The notes beneath the pieces were generated by a model. It was not told where the DNA came from. It saw nothing but the letters and a program-made list of their open reading frames with translations, and ran no database searches. Source: Nocardioides campestrisoli (GTDB taxonomy: Bacteria; Actinomycetota; Actinomycetes; Propionibacteriales; Nocardioidaceae). From it: a stretch of DNA of 64,000 nucleotides. Shown here piece after piece: positions 1 to 8,154 of this stretch. Within the stretch, counting starts at the first letter, position 1. Each line of letters starts with the position of its first letter. Location of the stretch: NCBI RefSeq assembly GCF_013624435.2, contig NZ_CP061768.1:2818001-2882000 (forward strand), written 5' to 3'. Both the position numbers and the translations under genes were made by a program.

Positions 1-2
1 TC

Positions 3-740
3 ATCGGCGCGGCACTGGGCAGCGTCGCCGCCACCGTGGGCACCGCCCTCTACACACGCGGGCTCGCCAAGAGCAAGGACACGGTCGCCCAGGCCCGGGC
101 GGTCGCGCTGCGCGCGCGGCCGGGACTGGAGATGCGCCGGATCGAGAACCCGGAGCCCGGGACGGCGAACCCACCGGCGGACGACGGGTCCGCCGGGCGG
201 ACCGCGCCGGACCTCTACGGTGACGCCGACCGGCAGGACGAGGCGGACCGGCAGGACCAGGACCCAGCCGACCTCGACCCAGCCGGCTCGGACCCGGACC
301 AGGAGTCCGCCTCACTCGGCGACCGGCTGCGTGCCCTGCCCTGGAAACGGGTCACCCTGATGGCCGTCCTGGTCTTCGTGGTGGCGCTGGGCGCGATCAC
401 GGCCTTCGAGCTGGTGACCGGCCGCAGCGTCTCCTCGCGCACCGGCGGTGGCGACGGCGGTACCACGATCGGGCAGGTGAGCCGTGAGGTCTCCGACGTG
501 GACCGGCCCGCCCGACGCGAGCCCCGCGAGCGCGAGCCGGGCGAGACGCCCAGCGAGAGCTCCAGCCCGAGCGCCCCGGCCACCCCGACGCCCAGCCCCA
601 GCTCCGGCTCGACCCCGACCGACGGGTCCTCCCCCACGCCGTCGGAGCCGACCCTGGGCTCCACCCCGGAGTCGACGCCGACCGACCAGCCCACCCCCTC
701 CGAGCCGGCCCCCAGCCCGACCGCGTCGGGCGCCAGCTGA
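3..740 (+). CDS. Membrane protein with Ser/Thr/Pro-rich tail (5' end missing)
   Basis: The reading frame is open from the first base of the window, so the true start lies outside. The visible N-terminal part is a small-residue hydrophobic stretch (IGAALGSVAATVGTALYTRG) that looks like the end of a membrane helix. An acidic, Asp/Gln-rich linker follows, then a second clear membrane helix (about VTLMAVLVFVVALGAITAFEL). The C-terminal ~100 residues are almost only Ser, Thr, Pro, Glu and Gly, as in extracytoplasmic wall-spanning tails of actinobacteria. I do not recognise a family; the function is unknown. It ends 80 bases before the convergent glutaminase gene. Confidence 0.6.
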   Translation: MGAALGSVAATVGTALYTRGLAKSKDTVAQARAVALRARPGLEMRRIENPEPGTANPPADDGSAGRTAPDLYGDADRQDEADRQDQDPADLDPAGSDPDQESASLGDRLRALPWKRVTLMAVLVFVVALGAITAFELVTGRSVSSRTGGGDGGTTIGQVSREVSDVDRPARREPREREPGETPSESSSPSAPATPTPSPSSGSTPTDGSSPTPSEPTLGSTPESTPTDQPTPSEPAPSPTASGAS

Positions 741-820
741 TCTCGCGGCACCCGGCCATCAACCGGCGTCGGGTCGGCCCTGGCGACCCTGGCGGGCCTG
801 GTGCGGCTGGCTGGGTCCGG

Positions 821-1762
821 TCAACCTGCGTCGCGCGGGACCTGGGCGAAGGGGTGCAGGCCCCACGCCTCGGAGAAGGCCTCCCCGGCCTGCATCCCGC
901 GGGTGCTGTTCCCGTGCTCGTCCAGCGGAGGGCTCCACGCGGCGAACCCGAGCCGCCCCGGGGCGACCGCGAGCAGGGCGCCGGAGACACCTGACTTGGC
1001 CGGCATCCCGGCGCGGTGGATCCAGCGTCCGCTGCCGTCGTACATGCCGCAGGTGGCCATCACGCTGAGCACCTCGGTGGCCGCGTGGGCCTCCATCACC
1101 CGCCGGGACGTCCCGGGGACCTCTCCCCAGCCCGCCAGCGTCGCGCCCATCGTGGCCAGGTCCGCCACGGTGACCTGGACCGAGCAGACCCGGGCCAGTG
1201 TCTCGACCGCGTGCTCGACCTCGCAGTGCAGCGTCCCGCCCCCGCGCATCAGATAGCCCAGGGCGCGGTTGCGGTCCGCGTGCTCGAGCTCGGCGGCCAC
1301 CACCTGCTCGTCGACGTGCAGGTCGCGTCCGGCCGCGGCCGAGCAGACCTCCAGCACCCGGGCGACCCGCTCCTCCACCCCGGAGCCGGCGACCAGCGAG
1401 GCCGCCATCAGCGCCCCGGCGTTGACCATAGGGTTGGGCGGGCGGCCCGTCTCCTGCTCCAGCACCAGCGCGTCGAAGGGCTCGCCCGTCGGCTCGACGC
1501 CGATCGACCGGCGCACCTCCTCGCCCCGGTCGCACAGCGCGACGGCGTACAGGAACGGCTTGACCACGGACTGGATCGCGAACTCGACGTCGCCCTCCGC
1601 GGTCGCGGTGAGCTCGCCCTCGACCGTCCGCACCGCCAGGGCGAAGTGGTCGGCCGCGCCCTCGGTGTCCACGCTCGGGTCCCCCACCTCGCCCGAACGC
1701 TCGGGCAAGAGGCGCTCCCGCTCGGCCTCCAGCCAGCCGGCCAGGTCCCCGGTCTGCGTCAT
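821..1762 (-). CDS. glsA: Glutaminase (serine-dependent, beta-lactamase fold)
   Basis: Hydrolyses L-glutamine to glutamate and ammonia in the cytoplasm. The 313-residue product has the usual glutaminase length. It shows the catalytic SxxK motif (SVVK, residues 65-68) followed by PF, then NPMVNAGAL and a C-terminal AKSGVSG, all typical of bacterial GlsA. The ATG at 1762 was chosen over an upstream in-frame ATG at 1795 because the family normally begins shortly before the conserved helix; the first 11 residues of the longer form look non-coding. It is a single gene. Its upstream region contains a palindromic site (1838-1861) and was interrupted 120 bases upstream by an IS30 element, which may affect its expression. 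Confidence 0.88.
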   Translation of the reverse strand: MTQTGDLAGWLEAERERLLPERSGEVGDPSVDTEGAADHFALAVRTVEGELTATAEGDVEFAIQSVVKPFLYAVALCDRGEEVRRSIGVEPTGEPFDALVLEQETGRPPNPMVNAGALMAASLVAGSGVEERVARVLEVCSAAAGRDLHVDEQVVAAELEHADRNRALGYLMRGGGTLHCEVEHAVETLARVCSVQVTVADLATMGATLAGWGEVPGTSRRVMEAHAATEVLSVMATCGMYDGSGRWIHRAGMPAKSGVSGALLAVAPGRLGFAAWSPPLDEHGNSTRGMQAGEAFSEAWGLHPFAQVPRDAG

Positions 1763-1837
1763 GGCCTCCGAGTGCCCCGCCTGCTGGCCGGGCAAACGAG
1801 GAGCCGCCCTGCCCGCCCCCTCCGCCCGGCCTGACCC

Positions 1838-1861
1838 CGTGTAACGCTGCGTTGTGACGTC
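1838..1861. promoter_or_regulatory. Palindromic operator-like site, left copy
   Basis: The core TAACGCTGCGTT is itself nearly palindromic. The whole 24-base block matches, in inverted orientation, 21 of 24 bases of the block at 3200-3223 on the far side of the IS30 element. It lies about 75 bases upstream of the glsA start. Before the IS inserted, the two sites would have been about 26 bases apart, a spacing typical of paired repressor or activator sites. The cognate regulator cannot be named from this window. Confidence 0.5.
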
Positions 1862-1881
1862 TGACCACGCGTCATAGCGCA

Positions 1882-3190
1882 GGCGAGGTCTATCGGTCTA
1901 AGCAACGGGTCAGGCTGCTGCCGGTTTGGTCAGCAGTTGGTCCAGCGCTTGGGCTGGGGTTCGCATGTCGAGGGTAGGGCGTGGTCGGGCGTTGAGGCTG
2001 GCTGCGATCTGTTGCAGGTCTACGGCGGTGAATCGGGACAGGTCGGTGCCCTTGGTCAGCCAGTGCCGCAGCAGCCGGTTGGTGTTCTCGTTGGTGCCGC
2101 GCTGCCAAGGTGAGTGCGGGTCGCAGAAGTAGACCGGCATGTTCAACGCGAGCTGGATCTGGTCGTAGCGGGCCATCTCGACGCCACGGTCCCAGGTCAG
2201 CGAGCGACGCAGGTGCTCGGGCAGCGCGGACATCTCAGCGATCATCGCCTGGGCGACCGACTCGGAGTCGTGCCGGCCGGGCAGGTGCAGCAGCATCGTG
2301 AACCGGGTCGACCGCTCGACCAGGGTCCCGACCGCGACCCCGCCGTTGATGCCCATCACCAGATCGCCCTCCCAGTGCCCGGGTACGGCCCGGTCGGTGA
2401 CCTCGGGTGGGCGCTGGCTGATCGTGAACGCATCCCGGTACGGGCTGTTGGACCTCTTGGCCCCGCCCTGGGGTTTGCGACGGGCCCGCTTGGTCGACAG
2501 CTGCCGGTGCAGGTCTTGGCGCAACGACCCACGCGTCTGGACGTACAAGGCCTGGTAGATCGTCTCGTGCGACACCCGACCCATGATCACGTGCGGCGAC
2601 TCCTCACCCAGCACCCGGGCGATCAGCCGCGGGGACCACCCGGCGTCCATCCAGTCCTCGATCCGCCGGCACAGGCCGGGGTTCTCGACCAGCCGGAACT
2701 CCTTGGGACGACGACGACGCTCGTGCGCGGCACGGTGCGCCACCGGCCCCCAGTAGGTGCCGTCGGGGCCACGGTTGCGCGTGACCTCGCGACTGACCAC
2801 TGACTTGTCCCGTCCGATCGCCCGCCCGATCCGGCCGTAGGACCAGCTCGCCTGCAGACCTGCCGCGATCACCGCCCGGTCCTCACCACTCAAGGGCCGT
2901 CGCGGGCGTGGCAGCTCGTCGGCGCCGCGCCCGCCCGGCGTGCGGGCAGGCGCGGTGCCGGGCAGACCACCCACCGTGCCGTACTGGATCACTGGACTCA
3001 CAAGCCCCGAGGATTGCCACCACACCGTGCCGGCCCGCTCCGACACACCGGCACCACGGCAGGCCGCCTTGATCGACAGCCCCGCGCACACCAGCTCGAA
3101 GAACTCTTCGCGTTGCTCGTAAGACACATGCCGCTTCGGCATCTACAACACCACCATTCGTTGGCGTTGCTTCGACCGACTGACTCCGCC
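1882..3190 (-). mobile_element. Complete IS30-family insertion sequence
   Basis: Imperfect terminal inverted repeats of about 25 bases are visible: 1883-1907 and 3165-3189 share the core TCGGTC followed after one base by AAGCAACG. A 3-base direct repeat GCA lies immediately outside both ends (1879-1881 and 3191-3193). This fits the 2-3 base target duplications known for the IS30 family. The single transposase gene is intact, so the element may still be mobile. It sits between the two arms of a pre-existing inverted repeat upstream of glsA. Confidence 0.85.
1910..3142 (-). CDS. IS30-family transposase
   Basis: A full-length 410-residue DDE transposase. The N-terminal region (about 1-45 and 85-125) holds helix-turn-helix segments, including the WSYGRIGRAIGRDKSVVSRE stretch used for end recognition. 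The catalytic region begins with GHWEGDLVMG (first Asp), continues with the TWDRGVEM region (second Asp) and ends with PWQRGTNENTNRLLRHW, where the Glu of NEN is the third acidic residue. These are signature IS30 motifs and no frameshift is present. It fills nearly all of the insertion sequence at 1882-3190. Confidence 0.93.
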   Translation of the reverse strand: MPKRHVSYEQREEFFELVCAGLSIKAACRGAGVSERAGTVWWQSSGLVSPVIQYGTVGGLPGTAPARTPGGRGADELPRPRRPLSGEDRAVIAAGLQASWSYGRIGRAIGRDKSVVSREVTRNRGPDGTYWGPVAHRAAHERRRRPKEFRLVENPGLCRRIEDWMDAGWSPRLIARVLGEESPHVIMGRVSHETIYQALYVQTRGSLRQDLHRQLSTKRARRKPQGGAKRSNSPYRDAFTISQRPPEVTDRAVPGHWEGDLVMGINGGVAVGTLVERSTRFTMLLHLPGRHDSESVAQAMIAEMSALPEHLRRSLTWDRGVEMARYDQIQLALNMPVYFCDPHSPWQRGTNENTNRLLRHWLTKGTDLSRFTAVDLQQIAASLNARPRPTLDMRTPAQALDQLLTKPAAA

Positions 3191-3199
3191 GCAGCGGTG

Positions 3200-3223
3200 G
3201 ACGCCATAACGCCGCGTTACACG
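3200..3223. promoter_or_regulatory. Palindromic operator-like site, right copy
   Basis: Contains the perfect 13-base palindrome TAACGCCGCGTTA and is the inverted partner (21/24 identical) of the block at 1838-1861. It now lies about 80 bases downstream of the MFS transporter stop codon, an unlikely place for an operator. It therefore most likely belonged to the glsA upstream region before IS30 separated the two copies. Confidence 0.45.
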
Positions 3224-3303
3224 TGCGAGGTCGGGCAGGGGCAGCGGTGGGGGGCGGGGCGGACGGGCGTACGACGAGCTCGCGGCCGGCGTACGACGGG
3301 CAG

Positions 3304-4809
3304 TCAGACCGCGGAGTCGACCAGCGAGCCCTCGTCGGCCTCCAGCCCCGGCTCGACGACCGGGTCGGGACGACGCACGAACAGCGCGCCGACCACGGCC
3401 AGCAGGGAGATCCCCGCGCCCCAGACGAGGGCGGCGTGGATCCCGTCGGCCAGCGCCGTCACCTCCTCGACGCCGCGCTCGGCGCCGTCGACGGTGGTCC
3501 GGGTCATCACGGTGATGAACAGCGCGGTGCCGGCGGCTCCGGCAACCTGCTGGAGGGTGCTCACGATGGCGCTGCCGTGCGAGTAGAGCGCCCGGGGCAG
3601 GGAGCCCAGCGCGGCGGTCAGCAGCGGCGAGAACATGAAGGCCAGACCGATGTTGAGCAGCACGTGCCAGCCGATCACGGTGAGGACCGTCGAGTCGGCG
3701 CCCAGCGTGGTCATCCCCCACAGTGCGGCGCTCGCCACCGCGGCGCCCGGCGGGACCAGCGGCCGTGCGCCGTACCGGTCGAAGAGACCACCGACGACCA
3801 GGCCGAGGGCGCCGAGGGTCAGCCCGCCCGGCAGCAGCATCAGGCCCGCCTCGAGCGGCGTCTGGCCCAGGACGCTCTGCAGGTAGATCGGCAGCAGGAT
3901 CAGGGTGCCGAACAGCGCCATCATGCTGACCGCGACCAGGACGGTGGCCAGCGAGAACGCCGGGGTCAGGAAGGCGCGCAGGTCGAGCAGCGCGCGGTCG
4001 CCCAGCGCGCCCTGGCGGACGACGAACGCCGCCAGCGCCAGCACCCCGACGGTCAGCGGGATCCAGATGGGCATCAGCGGGTCGCCCTCGGCGGCCTCGC
4101 CGATGCTGCTCAGGCCGAAGACCAGACCGCTGAAGGCGAACGCGGACAGCACCACCGAGAGCGAGTCGAGCGGCACTCGACGGGGCTCGGTGACGTTGCG
4201 GATCCACAGGCCGCCGAAGAAGGTGGCGAGGCCGGCGATCGGCAGCACCAGCCAGAACATCCACCGCCAGCTGAGCTGGTCGAGGACGACGCCGCCGATG
4301 GTGGGTCCGACGGCCGGCGCGACCGCGATGACGATCGAGATCAGCCCCATGGTGCGGCCCCGGCGCTCGACCGCGACCACGTTGAGCACGGTGGTGAAGA
4401 GCAGCGGCATCATCAGCGCGGTGCCGACCGCCTGCACGACCCGGCCGGCGACGAGCACCGGGAAGACCGGCGCAGAGGCCGCGATCAGCGTGCCCACCAG
4501 GAAGCTGGACATCGCGATCAGGAAGACCGTGCGCAGCGAGAGCCGCGTCATCAGGTAGCCGGTGACGGGGATGACCACGGCCATGGTGAGCATGAACGCG
4601 GTGGTCATCCATTGGGCGGTGGCCGCCCCGACGTCGAACTCGACCATCAGCTTGGGCAGCGCGACGCTCATGATCGTCTCGTTGAGGATCACCACGAAGG
4701 CGGCAGCCACCAGCAGGGCGATGAGGCGGCCCACGTGCGGCGGGGTCGCGTGGTCTGTGCCCGCCTGGGGATCGGACGTGGTGCTGTCTGGGGAGGGAAC
4801 GGAGGTCAC
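3304..4809 (-). CDS. MFS drug exporter, DHA2 (EmrB/QacA) type
   Basis: A polytopic membrane protein of 501 residues with about 14 hydrophobic segments, the size and topology of the DHA2 family of proton-coupled multidrug exporters. Typical family features are the first-helix region LNETIMSVALPKL, the loop motif around GYLMTRLSLRTVF, the GRVVQAVGTALMMPL region and AVGPTIGGVVL in the fifth helix (motif C, antiporter signature). The GTG start at 4809 is supported by a GAAGGA ribosome-binding site about 8 bases upstream; the longer open frame upstream is Arg/Pro-rich and unlike protein. It is divergent from the small membrane protein at 4962. The substrate cannot be deduced. Confidence 0.85.
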   Translation of the reverse strand: MTSVPSPDSTTSDPQAGTDHATPPHVGRLIALLVAAAFVVILNETIMSVALPKLMVEFDVGAATAQWMTTAFMLTMAVVIPVTGYLMTRLSLRTVFLIAMSSFLVGTLIAASAPVFPVLVAGRVVQAVGTALMMPLLFTTVLNVVAVERRGRTMGLISIVIAVAPAVGPTIGGVVLDQLSWRWMFWLVLPIAGLATFFGGLWIRNVTEPRRVPLDSLSVVLSAFAFSGLVFGLSSIGEAAEGDPLMPIWIPLTVGVLALAAFVVRQGALGDRALLDLRAFLTPAFSLATVLVAVSMMALFGTLILLPIYLQSVLGQTPLEAGLMLLPGGLTLGALGLVVGGLFDRYGARPLVPPGAAVASAALWGMTTLGADSTVLTVIGWHVLLNIGLAFMFSPLLTAALGSLPRALYSHGSAIVSTLQQVAGAAGTALFITVMTRTTVDGAERGVEEVTALADGIHAALVWGAGISLLAVVGALFVRRPDPVVEPGLEADEGSLVDSAV

Positions 4810-4961
4810 CGGGGTCCTTCGAGATCGAGGTACCGCCCTGTTCGGACGGCCAGGGGCCCAACGCGCGGGTCGGTACTTCTGTTCCCCCTCTCCTCCCGAG
4901 CGCGTGGACTGGGTAGCGGTGCTCAGGCGCAGCCCCGGCCACCGCTGCGAGGATCCGAGGC

Positions 4962-5429
4962 ATGACGACCTCACCGACCGGCCGCCCCCGCCCCGGACTC
5001 GCCGCAGCCGCCCGGGTCCTCGTCGGGTCGTGCTGGGCGGGCACGCTGCTGAGCCTGGGCGCCGCCGGTCTGGGGTGCTGGGTGATGGCCGCCGACCTGT
5101 CCGCGACCGGGGAGGACTGGGACGGCCTCGGGCTCTTCCTCGGTGGCCTGCTCCTCCTGGTCGGGGCCCTGCTCGGGGTGCTCTGTGCGGCGCTCGCGCG
5201 GGGCGCCACCCGTGGCCTGCGCTCGTTGCGCGAGGACCGCCACCCGGGTGCCCTGGCACCGACGTCCTTCCTCGCCGCACTCGCCGGCTGGCTGGTCACG
5301 GGCTACGTGGTGGAGGCCACCGAGCTGGACCCGACCTTCCTGGTCGTCCGGATCGTCGCCCTGGCGGTGGCCCTGAGCGGCACCTTGACCCTGGTGCTGA
5401 CGCTGGGCTTCCGTCACTCCCCCGGGTAG
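4962..5429 (+). CDS. Small polytopic membrane protein of unknown function
   Basis: The 155-residue product has about four hydrophobic segments (residues ~18-40, 55-78, 95-115, 125-150) separated by short Arg/Asp-rich loops. I do not recognise a family. It is divergently transcribed from the MFS exporter, with 152 bases between the starts. Its 3' end overlaps the convergent Gfo/Idh/MocA gene by 16 bases. Confidence 0.6.
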   Translation: MTTSPTGRPRPGLAAAARVLVGSCWAGTLLSLGAAGLGCWVMAADLSATGEDWDGLGLFLGGLLLLVGALLGVLCAALARGATRGLRSLREDRHPGALAPTSFLAALAGWLVTGYVVEATELDPTFLVVRIVALAVALSGTLTLVLTLGFRHSPG

Positions 5430-6400
5430 GCGAGCCCGATCTGCCGACGGACCTCGTCGAGGGTCTCCATCACCGCGATGCTCTCGCCGGGCGGCAGCAC
5501 CGGTGACTCCTGGTGGCCCTCGCGCACGAGCCGCTCGAGCTCGCGCGCCTGGTACTGCATGCCGCGGCCCGGCCCTCGCCCGTCGAACTCCTCCAGCACG
5601 GTGCCGTCGGGCCGGACCACCCGCAGGGTGCTCGGCGCGTACCAGGTCGGGGCGATCTCGACCCGGGCGTCGGTGCCGAGGACGACGGCGTCGTTGCGGC
5701 CGGCCAGGTCCAGGGCGGTGTGCAGCACGGCCTGTGCTCCGCCGGGGTAGGTGAGGACCACGGCGGTCTGGCGGTCGACGCCGGTGGCCGTCGGGACGGA
5801 CCGGCTGTCGATGGTGAGGGGAGCGCCGAACAGGTCCCAGGCGAACGAGACCGGGTAGATCCCCAGGTCCAGCAGCGCGCCCCCGCCCAGGGCCGGGTCC
5901 TGGATCCGGTGCGCGGGGTCCGCCGAGAGCTGCTGGCTGTGGTCGGCCACCAGCGTCATCACCTCGCCGAGCGCGCCGTCGGCGACCAGCTCGCGCAGAC
6001 GCACCATGTGTGGGAGGAAGCGGGTCCACATGGCCTCCAGGACCACCAGCCCGCGGGCCCGGGCCTCGGCGACCACGGCCCGGGCCTGGGCGGCGTTGAG
6101 GGCGAACGGCTTCTCCACGAGCACGTGCTTGCCCGCGCGCAGCGCCAGCAGCGCGTGCTCGGCGTGCAGCGGGTGCGGCGTCGCGACGTACACGACGTCG
6201 ACCTCCGGGGCCTCGACGAGAGCCTGATAGCTCCCGTAGACCGACGCGATGCCGCCCAGCTGGGTGGAGAACCTCTCGGCGCCCTCCCGGGTACGAGACC
6301 CGACGGCCTGCAGGCCCAGGCCGTCGCTCCTCAGGTCCTCGGCGAACTGCCGGGCGATTCCCCCGGCTCCCAGCACTCCCCAACGCAACCCAGCCGACAT
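5414..6400 (-). CDS. Gfo/Idh/MocA-family NAD(P)-dependent oxidoreductase
   Basis: The 328-residue protein has an N-terminal Rossmann fold beginning LRWGVLGAGGIA (GxGxxG) and the family's EKP motif (KHVLVEKPFAL) near residue 95. A C-terminal alpha/beta substrate domain follows, including DLGIYPVSFAWDLFG. Members oxidise or reduce sugars, inositols or trans-dihydrodiols; the substrate here is unknown. The ATG at 6400 follows a GGGAGG ribosome-binding site, so the longer upstream frame was rejected. It is divergent from the exopolysaccharide operon but not obviously part of it. Confidence 0.85.
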   Translation of the reverse strand: MSAGLRWGVLGAGGIARQFAEDLRSDGLGLQAVGSRTREGAERFSTQLGGIASVYGSYQALVEAPEVDVVYVATPHPLHAEHALLALRAGKHVLVEKPFALNAAQARAVVAEARARGLVVLEAMWTRFLPHMVRLRELVADGALGEVMTLVADHSQQLSADPAHRIQDPALGGGALLDLGIYPVSFAWDLFGAPLTIDSRSVPTATGVDRQTAVVLTYPGGAQAVLHTALDLAGRNDAVVLGTDARVEIAPTWYAPSTLRVVRPDGTVLEEFDGRGPGRGMQYQARELERLVREGHQESPVLPPGESIAVMETLDEVRRQIGLAYPGE

Positions 6401-6846
6401 CGAGCAACCTCCCACGTGGTCCCGGCACGAGGTGCCGGGAAGAACCAGGGACACCGTACGCAGCCCCGCGTCCGGCGTCGCCTCCCGAGCGGCGGGCTCA
6501 CGTGTCCGGCAGGTAACAGCACCAGCCCACCCGGGGTCCGGCCTGAGGCCCCACCCAGCATCGTCGGCAGGAAGCCTGGTGGGCCTCGGACCACCCAACT
6601 TGGGGATCTCTCTACCCCATCGTGGGGATGTTCGTCCCCTGCCCCTTCCTCGCGGACCCCCGGGCGGTCCGAATCCGCCGGTCACCGCGGGAGACACGGA
6701 GTTAACCCAGGCTTCTCGCGGTCGAAGCCAGCAGATCGCACCGGAGTTCCAGGATGGGACGGCGCCGCTCGGGCAGCGTCACTCATCACAGTCGGGGGGC
6801 CGTGCCGGTCGGCGCGCTCCTCCACGCATCCCCGGGGGAACACGCA
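6401..6846. other. Divergent intergenic region upstream of the exopolysaccharide operon
   Basis: No gene is convincing here. Around 6601-6629 there are two direct TGGGGAT heptamers 22 bases apart, the second inside the short inverted repeat CCCCATCGTGGGG (6615-6627). This resembles paired sites for a regulator. I looked for c-di-GMP and c-di-AMP riboswitch cores ahead of the synthase gene and did not find them. The downstream half probably holds the operon leader. Confidence 0.35.
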
Positions 6847-8154
6847 ATGGACGCACTGCTCGACCCACTCAGTCTCCAGGACCTCGACGTCGCGACCTTG
6901 CGCGCGGTGTTCCCGCTCGCCGTCGCCGGCCTGATCGTCTGGTCGCTGTGGCTCTACCGCTGCATCCTCTCGGCCCGCGCCAAGCCGGTCGTCAACGACT
7001 TCAGCACCACCACCTCCGTCGTCGTGCCGTCCTACCACGAGGACCCGGAGATCCTCATGCAGTGCGTGGCCAACTGGCGGTCCCAGGATCCGACCGAGAT
7101 CATCATCGTGCTGGACGTGGCCGACACCGAGGCCTACACGCGGTTGAGCCGGTTGGCGGACCCCAGGATCCGCCCGGTGCTCTTCAAGCACTCGGGCAAG
7201 CGCTCGGCGCTCGGGGTCGGGATCCGGATGGCCACCTCGGAGCTCCTGGTGCTGACCGACTCCGACACCCAGTGGCTGCCCGGCCTGCTGGAGAACGTCC
7301 AGCGCCCGTTCGCCGACCCCGAGGTCGGTGGGGTGAGCACCCAGCAGAACGTCTTCCAGCGCCGGACCAGCCTGTGGCGGCGGATCGCCGACTGGATGGT
7401 CAACCTGCGCTACTACAACTACGTCCCGGCGATGGGCGCGGCCGGCGCCGTCGCCTGCATCTCCGGACGGACCGGGGTCTACCGGCGCAGCGTGGTGATG
7501 CCGGTGCTGGACAACCTCGAGAACGAGTTCTTCCTCGGCCGGCGGTGCATCGCCGGGGACGACGGGCGGCTCACCTGGCTGGTGCTCTCCTCGGGGTACA
7601 AGACCGTCCACCAGTCCTCGGCCAAGGCCTTGTCGATGTTCCCCGACACGTTCCGGGCCTTCGTCAAGCAGCGGGTCCGCTGGAGCCGCAACTCGTACCG
7701 GTGCTACCTCACCGCGATCTACAAGGGCTGGCTCTGGAAGGTCCCGTTCGTCACCAAGGTGACGGTGCTCCAGATCCTGCTGACCCCGGTGACCATGGGG
7801 ATCACCCTGGGCTACCTGCTCCTCAGCCGGCTCGAGCCGACCACCACCAGCGCCGCGCTGGCGGCCACCTGGCTGGTGGTGGGGCGGGGCATCCGCGGGT
7901 TCTCCCACCTCCGGCGGCACCCCGGCGACCTCTTCCTGCTGCCGGTGATGACGCTGGTGGTCATCTTCGTCGCGCTGCCGATCAAGCTCTACGCGTTCCT
8001 CACCATGAACCGTCAGGGGTGGCTGACCCGGAGCGCGGAGACCGTCGGGGGCGAGGGCCAGACTGCGGCGACGCTCGAGCACCCAGCCGGCGCGCCGGCC
8101 GTGCCCGCGCAAGGACGGAGCAGGGCCGTGGAGCTCGCGGGCGGCCCCCGGTGA
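6847..8154 (+). CDS. Processive family 2 glycosyltransferase (polysaccharide synthase)
   Basis: The 435-residue protein has an N-terminal membrane helix (~22-42), a cytosolic GT-A domain and three to four C-terminal membrane helices (~303-390), the architecture of hyaluronan, NodC and cellulose-type synthases. The processive GT2 motifs are all present: LDVAD (~89), DSD (138-140), GDD (237-239) and QRVRW (275-279, the Q/RxxRW signature). It would polymerise and extrude a beta-linked glycan from UDP-sugars. The ATG at 6847 follows GGGGGAA; an upstream in-frame ATG lacks a ribosome site. First gene of a tight five-gene operon that also encodes UDP-glucose dehydrogenase, so glucuronate is a likely building block. 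Confidence 0.88.
   Translation: MDALLDPLSLQDLDVATLRAVFPLAVAGLIVWSLWLYRCILSARAKPVVNDFSTTTSVVVPSYHEDPEILMQCVANWRSQDPTEIIIVLDVADTEAYTRLSRLADPRIRPVLFKHSGKRSALGVGIRMATSELLVLTDSDTQWLPGLLENVQRPFADPEVGGVSTQQNVFQRRTSLWRRIADWMVNLRYYNYVPAMGAAGAVACISGRTGVYRRSVVMPVLDNLENEFFLGRRCIAGDDGRLTWLVLSSGYKTVHQSSAKALSMFPDTFRAFVKQRVRWSRNSYRCYLTAIYKGWLWKVPFVTKVTVLQILLTPVTMGITLGYLLLSRLEPTTTSAALAATWLVVGRGIRGFSHLRRHPGDLFLLPVMTLVVIFVALPIKLYAFLTMNRQGWLTRSAETVGGEGQTAATLEHPAGAPAVPAQGRSRAVELAGGPR

Noticed and set aside
3223..4965. Long open frame antisense to the MFS exporter
   Set aside because: Composition is Arg/Gln/His-rich without domains; the opposite strand encodes a clear transporter. An effect of high GC.
6401..6846. 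c-di-GMP or c-di-AMP riboswitch ahead of the polysaccharide synthase
   Set aside because: The conserved core sequences of these classes were not found by eye.
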